Part shown: in pieces, positions 1-8,614 of the stretch
Position numbering within the stretch: the first letter of the stretch is position 1
How the letters are laid out: every line of letters starts with the position of its first letter
NCBI GenBank assembly: GCA_009929715.1
Contig: RZZX01000013.1
Location: 1-40,324, forward strand
Direction of reading: 5' to 3'
DNA length: 40,324 nucleotides
DNA from: Bacteroidia bacterium
GTDB taxonomy: Bacteria; Bacteroidota; Bacteroidia; Bacteroidales; Bacteroidaceae
Position numbers and translations under genes: made by a program
Notes under the pieces: model-generated
What the model was told of the DNA's origin: nothing
What the model saw: only the letters and a program-made list of their open reading frames with translations
The model's database searches: none

Positions 1-84
1 CACCTGCATGAAGTGTACACTTCACCTGCATGAAGTATACACTTCACCTGCGTGAAGTATACACTTCACCTAGGTGAAGTATAG
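1..84. repeat. 22-bp tandem repeat of nested palindromes
   Basis: Three full 22-bp units (1-22, 23-44, 45-66) and a partial fourth (67-84) differ from each other by single bases. Each unit contains a palindromic or near-palindromic node (AAGTGTACACTT, AAGTATACACTT), and the units join through a second node that becomes a perfect palindrome in the last unit (TTCACCTAGGTGAA, 65-78). The block starts at the window edge, so it may be longer. No protein is encoded. It could form cruciforms or RNA hairpins; its function is unknown. Confidence 0.8.
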
Positions 85-246
85 AAAAATCGGCTCTTTC
101 CTGGCTTAACTTAGCGGCGATAAGGCTTAAGCTAAGTAATCAATCCACTAAAATAGGCTAGACTCTGGTCTCAAAGTCTGTGAAACGAGCACACGTATGA
201 AGGTGATGCTTGTGTTTCAAAGTGTGCTTTTTATGGATCAAAACAA
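85..246. other. intergenic stretch with a weak possible terminator
   Basis: I see no gene here. AGCACAC (188-194) can pair with GTGTGCT (222-228), which runs into a T stretch (228-232), so a weak plus-strand terminator is possible. The loop is long, and TGAAAC (181-186) can alternatively pair with GTTTCA (214-219). The upstream gene, if any, lies outside the window. Confidence 0.3.
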
Positions 247-281
247 AACAGCCGCTTACAAAACTTTTGTAAGCGGCTGTT
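247..281 (-). terminator. intrinsic terminator of the tRNA unit
   Basis: A perfect 17-bp inverted repeat (247-263 and 265-281) is centred on one base. Read on the minus strand, the hairpin is followed by TTTTGTTTTG. It lies just downstream of tRNA-Glu and is suited to ending the leftward tRNA transcript. Confidence 0.85.
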
Positions 282-291
282 AAAGACTCTG

Positions 292-363
292 TAGTGGATA
301 CGAGAATCGAACTCGTATTACATGCGTGAGAGGCATGCGTCCTAACCGTTAGACGAATCCACC
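292..363 (-). tRNA. tRNA-Glu (CTC)
   Basis: The minus strand folds into a 72-nt cloverleaf. The acceptor stem is GGTGGAT with ATCCACT, the D-stem is GTCT with GGAC, the anticodon stem is CATGC with GCATG, and the T-loop is of the GTTCGATTC type. The 7-base anticodon loop CTCTCAC places CTC at positions 34-36, reading GAG (Glu). The 3' CCA is not encoded. It is transcribed leftwards after tRNA-Ser. Confidence 0.92.
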
Positions 364-379
364 AAAGATAGAATTGAAA

Positions 380-403
380 GAGCTAAGTTTTTCAACTTAG
401 CTC
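380..403 (-). terminator. hairpin between the two tRNA genes
   Basis: A 10-bp stem (GAGCTAAGTT with AACTTAGCTC) closes on a 4-base loop that reads GAAA on the minus strand, followed by TTTCAATT. It may be a partial terminator after tRNA-Ser or a processing element in a joint tRNA transcript. The T run is weak. Confidence 0.45.
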
Positions 404-432
404 CTTAATTCATTTTTACTGTACACGCAGTG

Positions 433-519
433 CGGAAGCTGGGGGATTCGAACCCCCGGTACAGTTACCCGTACGTCAGTTTAGCAAACTGGTGGTTTCA
501 GCCACTCACCCAAACTTCC
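433..519 (-). tRNA. tRNA-Ser (GCT)
   Basis: The minus strand gives an 87-nt class II tRNA with a long variable arm. The acceptor GGAAGTT pairs with AGCTTCC and the discriminator is G, as in serine tRNAs. The anticodon loop TTGCTAA contains GCT (reads AGC/AGU). The first anticodon-stem pair is a C-A mismatch; the other four pairs are sound. The 3' CCA is not fully encoded. Confidence 0.9.
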
Positions 520-550
520 TTTTGTGTTGCGTTTTCTCTCAAATGCGATG

Positions 551-582
551 CAAAGATAGGATGAAGTTTTGATGTATGCAAG
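551..582 (-). promoter_or_regulatory. Bacteroidota promoter for the tRNA unit
   Basis: On the minus strand TATCTTTG (551-558) matches the TAnnTTTG -7 box. A CTTG lies about 20 bases upstream, in the place of the -33 TTTG. Predicted start is near 544, some 25 bases before tRNA-Ser. Confidence 0.5.
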
Positions 583-900
583 TCTTTTGATAATATTTTT
601 TTTATTGTTTTTGGTCGAATAAATGTAACCTGTTAAAAGTCAACTTGTAACAAGAATTATTTTTTTATTCTTTTCTTTTCGCTTCTTTGGAAGTGGTCTC
701 TTTTTTCACCTCAGTGGTTGAGAAAAGAACGATGTGTCGCATAAATAAGGAGTTTGTGTATCCTAAATAACAAGACATCGTCTAGGCATGAGTTTCAAAA
801 GAGAAGGGGAGGGGAGTTAAAGCGGGCAACGGTTGCTGGGAGCCGACAGATAGTTGTCAAATGAAAAAATCCGGGGGCCTAATAAATGGTATTTAAAAGT
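583..900. other. intergenic region without a recognised gene
   Basis: This AT-rich stretch separates the leftward tRNA unit from the rightward transporter operon. It has long T tracts (about 595-610 and 660-680). I see no convincing coding sequence or RNA gene. Confidence 0.5.
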
Positions 901-931
901 TTTGTACACGTATAAATAGTTCATATCTTTG
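900..931 (+). promoter_or_regulatory. Bacteroidota promoter of the transporter-fbp operon
   Basis: TTTTG (900-904) is followed after 19 bases by TATCTTTG (924-931), a full match to the TTTG / TAnnTTTG sigma-ABfr consensus with the usual spacing. The predicted start near 938 leaves a leader of about 15 nt before the ATG at 954 and supports that start. Confidence 0.75.
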
Positions 932-953
932 TGGCCTATTAGCGTATTTATAC

Positions 954-2615
954 ATGGAATGGTTATATGAACTTTTTATAGAGCACTCGGCTTTACAAGC
1001 TATGATCGTGCTTTCTTTAATTTGTGCCATCGGGTTGGGATTAGGCAAAATTCGTGTATTCGGTATCTCCTTGGGGATTACTTTTGTCTTTTTCATGGGG
1101 ATTTTAGCCGGGCATCTAGGACTCTCTGTCGACCCTCAAATGTTGGGTTATGCCGAGAGCTTTGGCCTAGTCATTTTCGTCTACTCGTTGGGCCTTCAAG
1201 TTGGCCCAGGCTTTTTTAGCTCTTTCCGCAAGGGAGGTGTTCAGCTAAATGTCTTGGCTATCGCTGTGGTCTTGTTGGGTACTTTTCTTGCTGTGCTGGC
1301 CTCTTTTCTGACGCCTGTTTCACTTCCCAATATGGTGGGTATTCTTTGTGGGGCAACGACCAATACGCCTGCGCTTGGTGCTGCACAACAAACGTTGCAT
1401 CAGTTGGGTTTGGAGAGTAGTTCGCCTGCATTGGGCTGTGCAGTAACCTATCCTTTGGGTGTGATAGGGGTTATCTTGGCTATTCTGTTTATTCGGAAAC
1501 TGTTTGTGCGGAAAGAGGATGAGGCCTTGATTGATAAAGATGAACACAACCAGACCTATATTGCTGTCTTTCGAGTTCATAACCCTGCCATCTTTAATAA
1601 GAGTATCAAAGAGATTGCTCTTTTGATCCAACCGAAGTTTGTCATTTCACGTTTGTGGCGGGATGGCATGGTTACTATTCCAACATCCGAAAAGGTCTTG
1701 AAAGAGCATGATCGGTTGTTGGTGGTGACAACGGAGAAAGATGTGTTGGCACTTACGGTTTTGTTCGGTGAGCAAGAGGCCAGTGATTGGAACAAAGATG
1801 ATATTGATTGGAATGCGATAGATAGCCAGTTGATCTCTCAACGTATCGTGATTACACGCCCCGAATTGAATGGGAAGAAATTGGGATCGCTGCGTTTGCG
1901 TAATATTTACGGGATTAACATCAGTCGTGTCTATCGTTCGGGGGTGCAGCTGCTGGCTACACCGGAGTTGGTGCTTCAGCTTGGCGACCGTTTAACGGTG
2001 GTTGGTGAGGCAGCTGCGATTCATAACGTTGAGAAGGTCCTTGGCAATGCCGTGAAAAACCTCAATGAACCGAACCTTATTGTTGTCTTTATTGGCATCG
2101 TTTTGGGATTGGCTTTGGGGGCTGTTCCTTTGGTTATTCCAGGGGTCAGTGCACCGGTGAAGCTGGGTCTAGCGGGCGGTCCTATCGTTGTGGGACTGCT
2201 TTTAGGAACCTTCGGACCGCGTATTCATATGGTTACTTATACCACGCTTAGTGCTAACTTGATGCTTCGTGCATTGGGGCTTTCTATGTATCTGGCTTGC
2301 CTGGGGCTTGATGCCGGTGCGCATTTCTTTGAGACCGTATTTCGTCCTGAAGGGGTGTTGTGGATCGGATTAGGATTTGGATTAACGCTTGTGCCAACCA
2401 TTATTGTAGGGCTTGTGGCTTTTAAATGGATGAAGATCGATTTCGGATCGGTGGCGGGAATGTTGTCTGGTAGCATGGCCAATCCTATGGCTCTCAGTTA
2501 TGCAAGTGATACGATCAAGGGGGATAACTCGGCTGTCTCTTATGCCACCGTTTATCCTCTGTGCATGTTTTTGCGTGTGATTATCGCACAATTATTATTG
2601 ATGTTTTTATTGTAA
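954..2615 (+). CDS. AspT/YidE/YbjL-family putative transporter
   Basis: This 553-aa inner-membrane protein has the duplicated architecture of the AspT/YidE/YbjL antiporter family: an N-terminal membrane half (about 1-180), two cytoplasmic TrkA-C (RCK_C) regulatory domains (about 200-275 and 290-365), and a second membrane half (about 375-553). Both halves carry the glycine-rich GxxxG helices and the family's repeated segments around MVGILCGATTNTPAL and MLSGSMANPMAL. In characterised relatives AspT exchanges aspartate for alanine; the substrate here cannot be read from sequence, and the TrkA-C domains suggest ligand-controlled transport. The start follows a good promoter at short distance. Only 12 bases separate it from fbp, so the two are probably cotranscribed. 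Confidence 0.88.
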   Translation: MEWLYELFIEHSALQAMIVLSLICAIGLGLGKIRVFGISLGITFVFFMGILAGHLGLSVDPQMLGYAESFGLVIFVYSLGLQVGPGFFSSFRKGGVQLNVLAIAVVLLGTFLAVLASFLTPVSLPNMVGILCGATTNTPALGAAQQTLHQLGLESSSPALGCAVTYPLGVIGVILAILFIRKLFVRKEDEALIDKDEHNQTYIAVFRVHNPAIFNKSIKEIALLIQPKFVISRLWRDGMVTIPTSEKVLKEHDRLLVVTTEKDVLALTVLFGEQEASDWNKDDIDWNAIDSQLISQRIVITRPELNGKKLGSLRLRNIYGINISRVYRSGVQLLATPELVLQLGDRLTVVGEAAAIHNVEKVLGNAVKNLNEPNLIVVFIGIVLGLALGAVPLVIPGVSAPVKLGLAGGPIVVGLLLGTFGPRIHMVTYTTLSANLMLRALGLSMYLACLGLDAGAHFFETVFRPEGVLWIGLGFGLTLVPTIIVGLVAFKWMKIDFGSVAGMLSGSMANPMALSYASDTIKGDNSAVSYATVYPLCMFLRVIIAQLLLMFLL

Positions 2616-2627
2616 TTTAAACCTTTT

Positions 2628-4622
2628 ATGAACGCTCAGAATTCCATTAATCCAGAGAGTATTACAACCGATTTACGTTATTTGCATTTACTCTCAAGGA
2701 GTTTTCCTACCATTGCTGCGGCAAGTACTGAGATTATTAACTTGGAAGCCATTTTGAACCTTCCCAAAGGAACGGAACATTTCCTGACGGATATTCACGG
2801 TGAAGATGAGGCTTTTCAACATGTCTTGAAGAATGCTTCGGGGGCTGTTAAGCGTAAAATGAATGAAATTTTTGGTAATACGTTGCGCGAAACGGAGAAG
2901 AAGGATATCTGTACGTTGATTTATTACCCCGAAGAGAAGTTGCAGTTGGTTAAGGCTACCGAAACGGATATGGATGATTGGTACCTGACGGCTTTAAACC
3001 AGTTGGTGAAGGTGTGTCAGAATGTATCGTCGAAATACACGCGTTCTAAAGTGCGTAAGTCATTGCCGGCGGAGTTCTCGTATATTATTCAGGAGTTGCT
3101 GCATGAATCATCGGTGGAACCCAACAAGCATGCGTATATTAACATGATTATCAGTTCTATCATCTCTACGAGACGGGCGGACGATTTTATCATTGCTATG
3201 TGCAACTTGATTCAGCGTCTGACCATTGATTCGCTCCACATTGTTGGTGATATTTACGACCGTGGTCCGGGAGCGCATTCCATTATGGATACTTTGTGTG
3301 GGTATCACAACTTCGATATTCAATGGGGCAATCATGATATTCTCTGGATGGGCGCTGCATCGGGCAATGATAGCTGTATAGCCAATGTGATCCGGATGTC
3401 ACTTCGTTATGCCAATCTGAAAACGTTGGAGGATGGGTATGGCATTAATCTGCTTCCATTGGCCACCTTTGCCATGGAGGTGTATGGCGATGATCTTTGT
3501 TCGGTCTTTACCCCCAAAACGTGTTATGCCGATACGGATTATAATGAGAAGACTTTGCGGTTGATTACTCAGATGCATAAGGCTATTACGGTTATTCAGC
3601 TTAAGCTTGAGTCCGATATCATCTCTCGCCGACCGGAGTTCGAGATGGAGAATCGGAGGTTGCTTCATCGGATCGATTTTGAACGGGGTGTGTTAGTGTG
3701 CGACGGGAAGGAGTATGAACTGCGTGATAACAATTTCCCAACCATCGATCCAGCCGACCCTTATCGACTCACAGAGGAAGAGCAGGAGCTGGTGACTAAA
3801 CTTCATGCTTCTTTCATGAATAGCGATAAGTTGAAAGAGCATATGCGCTGTTTGTTTACTTACGGAGGGATGTATTTGGTCTGTAATTCCAACTTGTTGT
3901 ATCACGCTTCGGTTCCTTTGAATGAAGATGGTTCGTTTAAGCGCGTGGTGATACGCGGGGAGGAGTACAGTGGGAAAGCGTTGCTCGATAAGACCGATCA
4001 GCTCATTCGTTCGGCTTATTTTGATGAAGACGATGAGGAAGAGAAAGCTTTTGCGCTCGATTACGTTTGGTATCTGTGGTGTGGGAAGAACTCACCATCG
4101 TTCGATAAAGATAAGATGGCTACGTTTGAACGCTATTTTATAGCCGATAAGAAACTCCATAAAGAGGCGAAAGGGGCCTATTATGAACTGAGAGATCAGG
4201 AAGAGGTGTGTACCCGTATTTTGAAAGAGTTTGATATCCAAGGGCCTCACTCGCACATCATCAATGGGCACGTGCCAGTAAAAACCATCAAAGGAGAGAA
4301 GCCGATGAAGGCCAATGGAAAGTTGCTCGTGATCGATGGTGGATTCTCTAAAGCTTATCAGCCCGAAACGGGTATTGCCGGTTATACGTTGGTTTACCAC
4401 TCTCATGGTTTACAGTTGGTACAGCATGAACCCTTCCAGTCTCGTCAGAAGGCGATAGAGGAAGGGCTCGATATTAAGTCGACAACGTTTGTGATCGAGT
4501 TCAACTCTCAGCGTATGATGGTGAGAGACACCGATAAGGGAAAAGAGCTGAGTGCACAGATTAAAGATCTGAAGAAGCTCTTGGTAGCTTATCGATTAGG
4601 TTTCATTAAAGAGAAAATTTAA
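2628..4622 (+). CDS. fbp: class III fructose-1,6-bisphosphatase
   Basis: This 664-aa cytosolic enzyme hydrolyses fructose 1,6-bisphosphate to fructose 6-phosphate in gluconeogenesis. The length fits the Firmicutes/Bacteroidota class III family. The metallophosphatase core is visible: D55-x-H57 in the TDIHGEDEAF motif, GDIYDR (207-212), GNHD (234-237), and a C-terminal INGHVPVK motif with downstream GGFSKAYQ. It starts 12 bases after the transporter stop and likely shares its promoter at 900-931. Its TAA overlaps the stop of the convergent gene by four bases (the TTAA palindrome at 4619-4622), so no intergenic terminator is possible between the two. Function is confident from motifs and length. 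Confidence 0.95.
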   Translation: MNAQNSINPESITTDLRYLHLLSRSFPTIAAASTEIINLEAILNLPKGTEHFLTDIHGEDEAFQHVLKNASGAVKRKMNEIFGNTLRETEKKDICTLIYYPEEKLQLVKATETDMDDWYLTALNQLVKVCQNVSSKYTRSKVRKSLPAEFSYIIQELLHESSVEPNKHAYINMIISSIISTRRADDFIIAMCNLIQRLTIDSLHIVGDIYDRGPGAHSIMDTLCGYHNFDIQWGNHDILWMGAASGNDSCIANVIRMSLRYANLKTLEDGYGINLLPLATFAMEVYGDDLCSVFTPKTCYADTDYNEKTLRLITQMHKAITVIQLKLESDIISRRPEFEMENRRLLHRIDFERGVLVCDGKEYELRDNNFPTIDPADPYRLTEEEQELVTKLHASFMNSDKLKEHMRCLFTYGGMYLVCNSNLLYHASVPLNEDGSFKRVVIRGEEYSGKALLDKTDQLIRSAYFDEDDEEEKAFALDYVWYLWCGKNSPSFDKDKMATFERYFIADKKLHKEAKGAYYELRDQEEVCTRILKEFDIQGPHSHIINGHVPVKTIKGEKPMKANGKLLVIDGGFSKAYQPETGIAGYTLVYHSHGLQLVQHEPFQSRQKAIEEGLDIKSTTFVIEFNSQRMMVRDTDKGKELSAQIKDLKKLLVAYRLGFIKEKI

Positions 4623-5776
4623 AAGAGTACGATGCCTGCTTCAACAATCACGCCTTTATCATAAGTGCGTGATTGGTTGTAGGTTCGGCTCACACCATAT
4701 CCACCGGTTACAAAAGCAGCACAGCTCTTGTTGAGCTGATATTCCAAATTGGTTCGTGCCTGTAAGGCATAGAATCTGGCTGGTGCTCCGTGATCTTTAT
4801 TTTTAAAGCTTTCGATGTGTTGATACCCTAAATCACCACTGATGGAGAGACCTTTACACAGTGGTAGAGAGAGGCCTGCCCGATAGAAGGTCGTTGCCGA
4901 AAACTTATCGCTGAAATCGAAGTAATGGGTACCGCCACCAAGAATGGTATAGAATCGTTCGTTTTTGAATCGGGCAGCAATATTCATTTTCGTGCGGTTG
5001 CCGCCGAAGAGCATGAGCTGCACCCGTGTGTCCGGGTTCGCATTAACGAGTCCGAGTTGGAAGCCAGTCATCTGTTTGTGGTAATAGTTGATCAATCCTA
5101 TTTGGAACCCCTGCGCCTTTGTGGCAAAGTTGAACAATCCCACTTGACCTCCTTTTAAACCTCTTCCGGCAAAGTTGCCGATTCCAGAGAGCTGTAAGCC
5201 GGTGATATCTTCGCCACACAAGTTGAGTAAGCCCGAGACCATCAAGCCGGAGTACGATTCGCCGGCGATGTTGCTGATCCCCGAAAAGAGTACCCCCGAA
5301 GAGTGTGAACCGCCAATGACATTCATAAGACCACTTCCCACTACACCGTTGGTCTGACCACCGGTAACGTTCGTTAGCCCCGAAAGGATAAGTCCTTGCC
5401 CGTCCCTACCGGCCACGTTGACCAAGCCACTAACCGAGACCCCTGTCAGGCTACCGCCAGCCACGTTGCATAATCCAGAAAGCTGAATACCGTTGGCCCG
5501 ACCGCCAACGACATTGCTTAGTCCGGAGACCTGAATACCTGTCATCTCCTGTTCCACAACACTGGCTAGAGCATTGGCACTAAACCCTTTTACACGATTC
5601 ATCTTAGAATAAAGCCCCACATTCACATACGTCGTTTGTTGGCTATCCAACGGTTGTGTAGCAACCCCCTTCCAAACCGAGAGGTTAATGCCTGCACTTT
5701 TGTTCTGTGCCGATAAGCCAACGGCAGCCATAAAAAAGGCTGCCGTTAAGAGATATTGTTTCATACTCATACTCAT
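4619..5776 (-). CDS. surface-repeat outer-membrane protein (LA_2272-like)
   Basis: A 385-aa protein begins with a signal peptide ending near GLSAQ. From about residue 75 to 235 it is built of 16-residue repeats of the form G-[IVL]-x-x-SGL-x-N-[VI]-x-GG, about eight clear copies followed by three looser GFQIGL-type copies. The C-terminal third has alternating polar and aromatic strands and ends in VLF, as outer-membrane beta-barrels do. It resembles proteins annotated as LA_2272 family surface repeat proteins; no biochemical role is known to me. Three in-frame ATGs (MSMSM) open the gene and the third (5764) is an equally good start. It lies 21 bases downstream of the acyl-CoA ligase and is probably in its operon. 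Confidence 0.75.
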   Translation of the reverse strand: MSMSMKQYLLTAAFFMAAVGLSAQNKSAGINLSVWKGVATQPLDSQQTTYVNVGLYSKMNRVKGFSANALASVVEQEMTGIQVSGLSNVVGGRANGIQLSGLCNVAGGSLTGVSVSGLVNVAGRDGQGLILSGLTNVTGGQTNGVVGSGLMNVIGGSHSSGVLFSGISNIAGESYSGLMVSGLLNLCGEDITGLQLSGIGNFAGRGLKGGQVGLFNFATKAQGFQIGLINYYHKQMTGFQLGLVNANPDTRVQLMLFGGNRTKMNIAARFKNERFYTILGGGTHYFDFSDKFSATTFYRAGLSLPLCKGLSISGDLGYQHIESFKNKDHGAPARFYALQARTNLEYQLNKSCAAFVTGGYGVSRTYNQSRTYDKGVIVEAGIVLF

Positions 5777-5797
5777 AGTTTATGCTTTCGTATAAGA

Positions 5798-7456
5798 TCA
5801 GCCCTTAGCCTCTTGATACAAGAAACGTTTGATGCTTTTCTTTGGTGTTTTCTCAAACTCTTCCGGATAGATCTTCATTTTAGAGAGCTGACAAAAAGCC
5901 GGGAGTGAAGCATTCAGTGTCACTCGGTTCTCTTCCATCACTCTTTCTATATCCTCGTTTTTCAAACCATTGGCAAACGCTTCATCAAAATCGGGATAAA
6001 CCAAGCCCACCAACTTCTCATTTTGTTGCACGATAATGCTCTCGGCCACATAAGGCATGTTGTTCAGCTTATCTTCGATCTCCTCCGGATAAATATTCTG
6101 TCCGCTGCCACTGAGCAACATATTTTTGCTTCGTCCTTTAATCGTCACATTCCCTTCGGCATCCATCAAACCAAGGTCGCCTGTATGAAGCCAACCCTCC
6201 TCATCGATCACCTGGCGAGTAGCCTCTTCATTCTTATAATAGCCCAGCATCATGTTGGGACCTTTACAGATAATCTCGCCTACAATGTTTTCCGGATCGG
6301 GTGATAAGATCTTAACCTCCATCCGTGGAGCCGCTTTGCCGCACGAACCAGGTTTAAACTTACGCCAATCTTCATAACAGATAATCGGGCCACATTCCGT
6401 CATGCCATACCCCACCGTATAGGGAAATTCGATAGAGCGCATAAACTGCTCCACCTCTTGGTTGAACGCTGCGCCACCCACGATAACCTCCGCAAAGTTG
6501 CCTCCGAACCCTTTCACCATCTCTTCACGGACCGTCGCTTTGATCTTATCATTAATAATAGGTACCTTCATTAAAAACTTCATAGCCAGTGTGTCCAACT
6601 TCGGTAGAACGTTCTTCTTGATAATCTTTTCGATGATCAATGGCACCGCCACGATCAAGTTTGGTCTCACCTCTGCAAAGGCCTGGAAGATAATTTTCGG
6701 ACTAGGCATACGGGTGAGGAAGAAGATTTGGCAGCCAACGGCAAATTCATACAAGAACTCAAAAGCCAATCCGTACATGTGCGCCATGGGAAGCATGGAC
6801 ACAACCTTATCACCTGGGTGAAGTTCCAACACTTCATGAGCAAACTTCGTATTCGACCATAAACTGCGGTAGGGGAGCATCACACCTTTAGAATAGCTCG
6901 TGGTTCCCGATGTATAATTGATCACAGCCAACTCCTCCGGTTGGTCTTTGTGGTAAGCGATGTGCTCCTGTCGGAAGTTCTTCGGGTATTTTTGGCCGAA
7001 CATCTCGTTCAGATGCTCCCGAGCATTCGTTAGATGTTCGGTACGCGAAACCAAGATTGAGAAATCCGTCATCAGCAGAATACCCTCGAGTAAAGGCATG
7101 GCAGCTTCGTTCAGATTTTCCCAGATCATATCCCCCACAAAGAGAAGTTTGGCTTCAGAATGATTCACAATGTGATGCACGTTATCCGCCTTAAATTCGT
7201 GAAGAATAGGCACAATAACCGCACCATACGTCAGCGTAGCCAAAAAGGTAACCCCCCAATGCGAACTGTTGCGTCCGCACACAGCGATCTTATCGCCCGG
7301 TCGGATACCACTTTGTTCGAAAATAATGTGGATCTTCTCTATCTTGCGAGCCACGTCTTTATACTGAAGGGTAGCTCCTTTATAATCGGTCAGGGCGTCT
7401 AAATCCCAATTCTTCTTGATGCTATTTTCAATGTAAGCTATAAAACTTTGTTCCAT
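5798..7456 (-). CDS. long-chain fatty-acid-CoA ligase (AMP-binding enzyme)
   Basis: A 552-aa ANL-superfamily enzyme, expected to activate a fatty or other carboxylic acid to acyl-AMP and then acyl-CoA. The P-loop reads YTSGTTSYSKGV, deviating from the usual TSGTTGxPKG. The A5 motif is VGYGMTECGP, the A7/A8 region is GWLHTGDLG followed by KGRSKNMLLSGSGQNIYPEE, and a C-terminal lysine region (EKTPKKSIKRF) supplies the expected catalytic lysine. I chose the second ATG (7456); the upstream ATG at 7471 gives a five-residue extension and sits only about 10 nt from the predicted transcription start. The substrate is not predictable; no other lipid gene is adjacent. Confidence 0.88.
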   Translation of the reverse strand: MEQSFIAYIENSIKKNWDLDALTDYKGATLQYKDVARKIEKIHIIFEQSGIRPGDKIAVCGRNSSHWGVTFLATLTYGAVIVPILHEFKADNVHHIVNHSEAKLLFVGDMIWENLNEAAMPLLEGILLMTDFSILVSRTEHLTNAREHLNEMFGQKYPKNFRQEHIAYHKDQPEELAVINYTSGTTSYSKGVMLPYRSLWSNTKFAHEVLELHPGDKVVSMLPMAHMYGLAFEFLYEFAVGCQIFFLTRMPSPKIIFQAFAEVRPNLIVAVPLIIEKIIKKNVLPKLDTLAMKFLMKVPIINDKIKATVREEMVKGFGGNFAEVIVGGAAFNQEVEQFMRSIEFPYTVGYGMTECGPIICYEDWRKFKPGSCGKAAPRMEVKILSPDPENIVGEIICKGPNMMLGYYKNEEATRQVIDEEGWLHTGDLGLMDAEGNVTIKGRSKNMLLSGSGQNIYPEEIEDKLNNMPYVAESIIVQQNEKLVGLVYPDFDEAFANGLKNEDIERVMEENRVTLNASLPAFCQLSKMKIYPEEFEKTPKKSIKRFLYQEAKG

Positions 7457-7487
7457 GACGTTTATGCACATTTTATATTAAATTGTG

Positions 7488-7518
7488 CAAATATAGTTAT
7501 TAAATTGAGATAATCAAC
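7488..7518 (-). promoter_or_regulatory. Bacteroidota promoter of the acyl-CoA ligase operon
   Basis: On the minus strand GTTG (7515-7518) is followed after exactly 19 bases by TATATTTG (7488-7495), a full -7 consensus. The predicted start near 7481 fits translation from the ATG at 7456. It lies between the fcl stop and the ligase, so the ligase has its own promoter. Confidence 0.65.
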
Positions 7519-7523
7519 AGAAG

Positions 7524-8612
7524 TTAGCGATTCATTTCTTGGTTATCGCTATACCATTGGTACATTCGCTTCACCCCTTCCTCTATTTCTATTTGGTGAT
7601 GCCACCCCAAAGCATGGAGTTTAGAAGGGTCTGTGAGCTTGCGGAGCGTCCCATCAGGTTTGCTGCTATCGAAGGTTAATACTCCTTTATAATCCACTGT
7701 TTGTACAATCAATTCAGCCAGTTGTCGGATTGAAATCTCTTGGCCCGTACCGATATTGATGTGGCAATTTCGGATCTCCCGATCCCCTTCGCCGTGCGTT
7801 TGTTGGAAGTCGACATTCTCCATGACGAATACGCTGGCATCCGCCATCTCTTCACTCCATAGAAATTCGCGTAGCGGTGTACCAGTTCCCCACAGCGTCA
7901 CTTTCGCATCGGTTATTCCATAGTTAGCCAAAACCTTTCTAATCTCATTTTCCGACGCATTGCCATCGACTCCCTCCACCGGTCTCTGATTCAGATCTTG
8001 GCGAATAGCTTCCCACCGATTCTCCTGCAAACACTTGCCCAAGTGTATTTTGCGGATCATTGCCGGCAGCACATGACTTCGTTCCAAGTCGAAATTATCA
8101 TGAGGCCCATACAAGTTCGTTGGCATCACAGCGATGTAATTGGTTCCATATTGCAAGTTGAAACTCTCGCACAGTTTAAGCCCCGCTATTTTAGCGATGG
8201 CATAAGGCTCGTTGGTATACTCCAGTGGAGAGGTAAGGAGCGCCTCCTCCTTCATCGGCTGTTCGGCCTCTCTGGGGTAGATACACGTACTACCAAGGAA
8301 CAACAGTTTCTTCACTTGATGGCGGAAGCTCTCCCCGATAACCGTTTGTTGGATTTGCAGGTTGTTATATATAAAATCAGCTCGGTAGAGGCTATTAGCC
8401 ATAATTCCCCCCACATACGCTGCCGCTAAGAAGACATATTCCGGCTTTTCGCGATCAAAGAACTCTCTGACGGCCACAGCATCGAGCAAGTTGAGCTCTT
8501 GGTGCGTCCGCCCGATCAGATTGGTATACCCCTTTCTTTCGAGGTTCTTCCAAATGGCAGAGCCGACCAATCCTCGGTGGCCGGCTACATAAATTTTCGC
8601 CTTTTTCTCCAT
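7524..8612 (-). CDS. fcl: GDP-L-fucose synthase
   Basis: A 362-aa NADPH-dependent epimerase/reductase of the extended SDR family. It converts GDP-4-keto-6-deoxy-D-mannose to GDP-L-fucose. The Rossmann glycine motif is G11-HR-G14-LV-G17. The catalytic set matches the family: S108 in FLGSTCIYP, the neighbouring C110, Y137-x3-K141 in EPYAIAK, and the SHVLPAMIRK segment that carries the acid-base histidine. The start codon is two bases from the gmd stop, so the pair is one operon. GDP-L-fucose feeds fucosylation of surface glycans and glycoproteins in Bacteroidales. The chain is somewhat longer than the enterobacterial enzyme, with an insertion around residues 200-230. Confidence 0.95.
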   Translation of the reverse strand: MEKKAKIYVAGHRGLVGSAIWKNLERKGYTNLIGRTHQELNLLDAVAVREFFDREKPEYVFLAAAYVGGIMANSLYRADFIYNNLQIQQTVIGESFRHQVKKLLFLGSTCIYPREAEQPMKEEALLTSPLEYTNEPYAIAKIAGLKLCESFNLQYGTNYIAVMPTNLYGPHDNFDLERSHVLPAMIRKIHLGKCLQENRWEAIRQDLNQRPVEGVDGNASENEIRKVLANYGITDAKVTLWGTGTPLREFLWSEEMADASVFVMENVDFQQTHGEGDREIRNCHINIGTGQEISIRQLAELIVQTVDYKGVLTFDSSKPDGTLRKLTDPSKLHALGWHHQIEIEEGVKRMYQWYSDNQEMNR

Positions 8613-8614
8613 GC

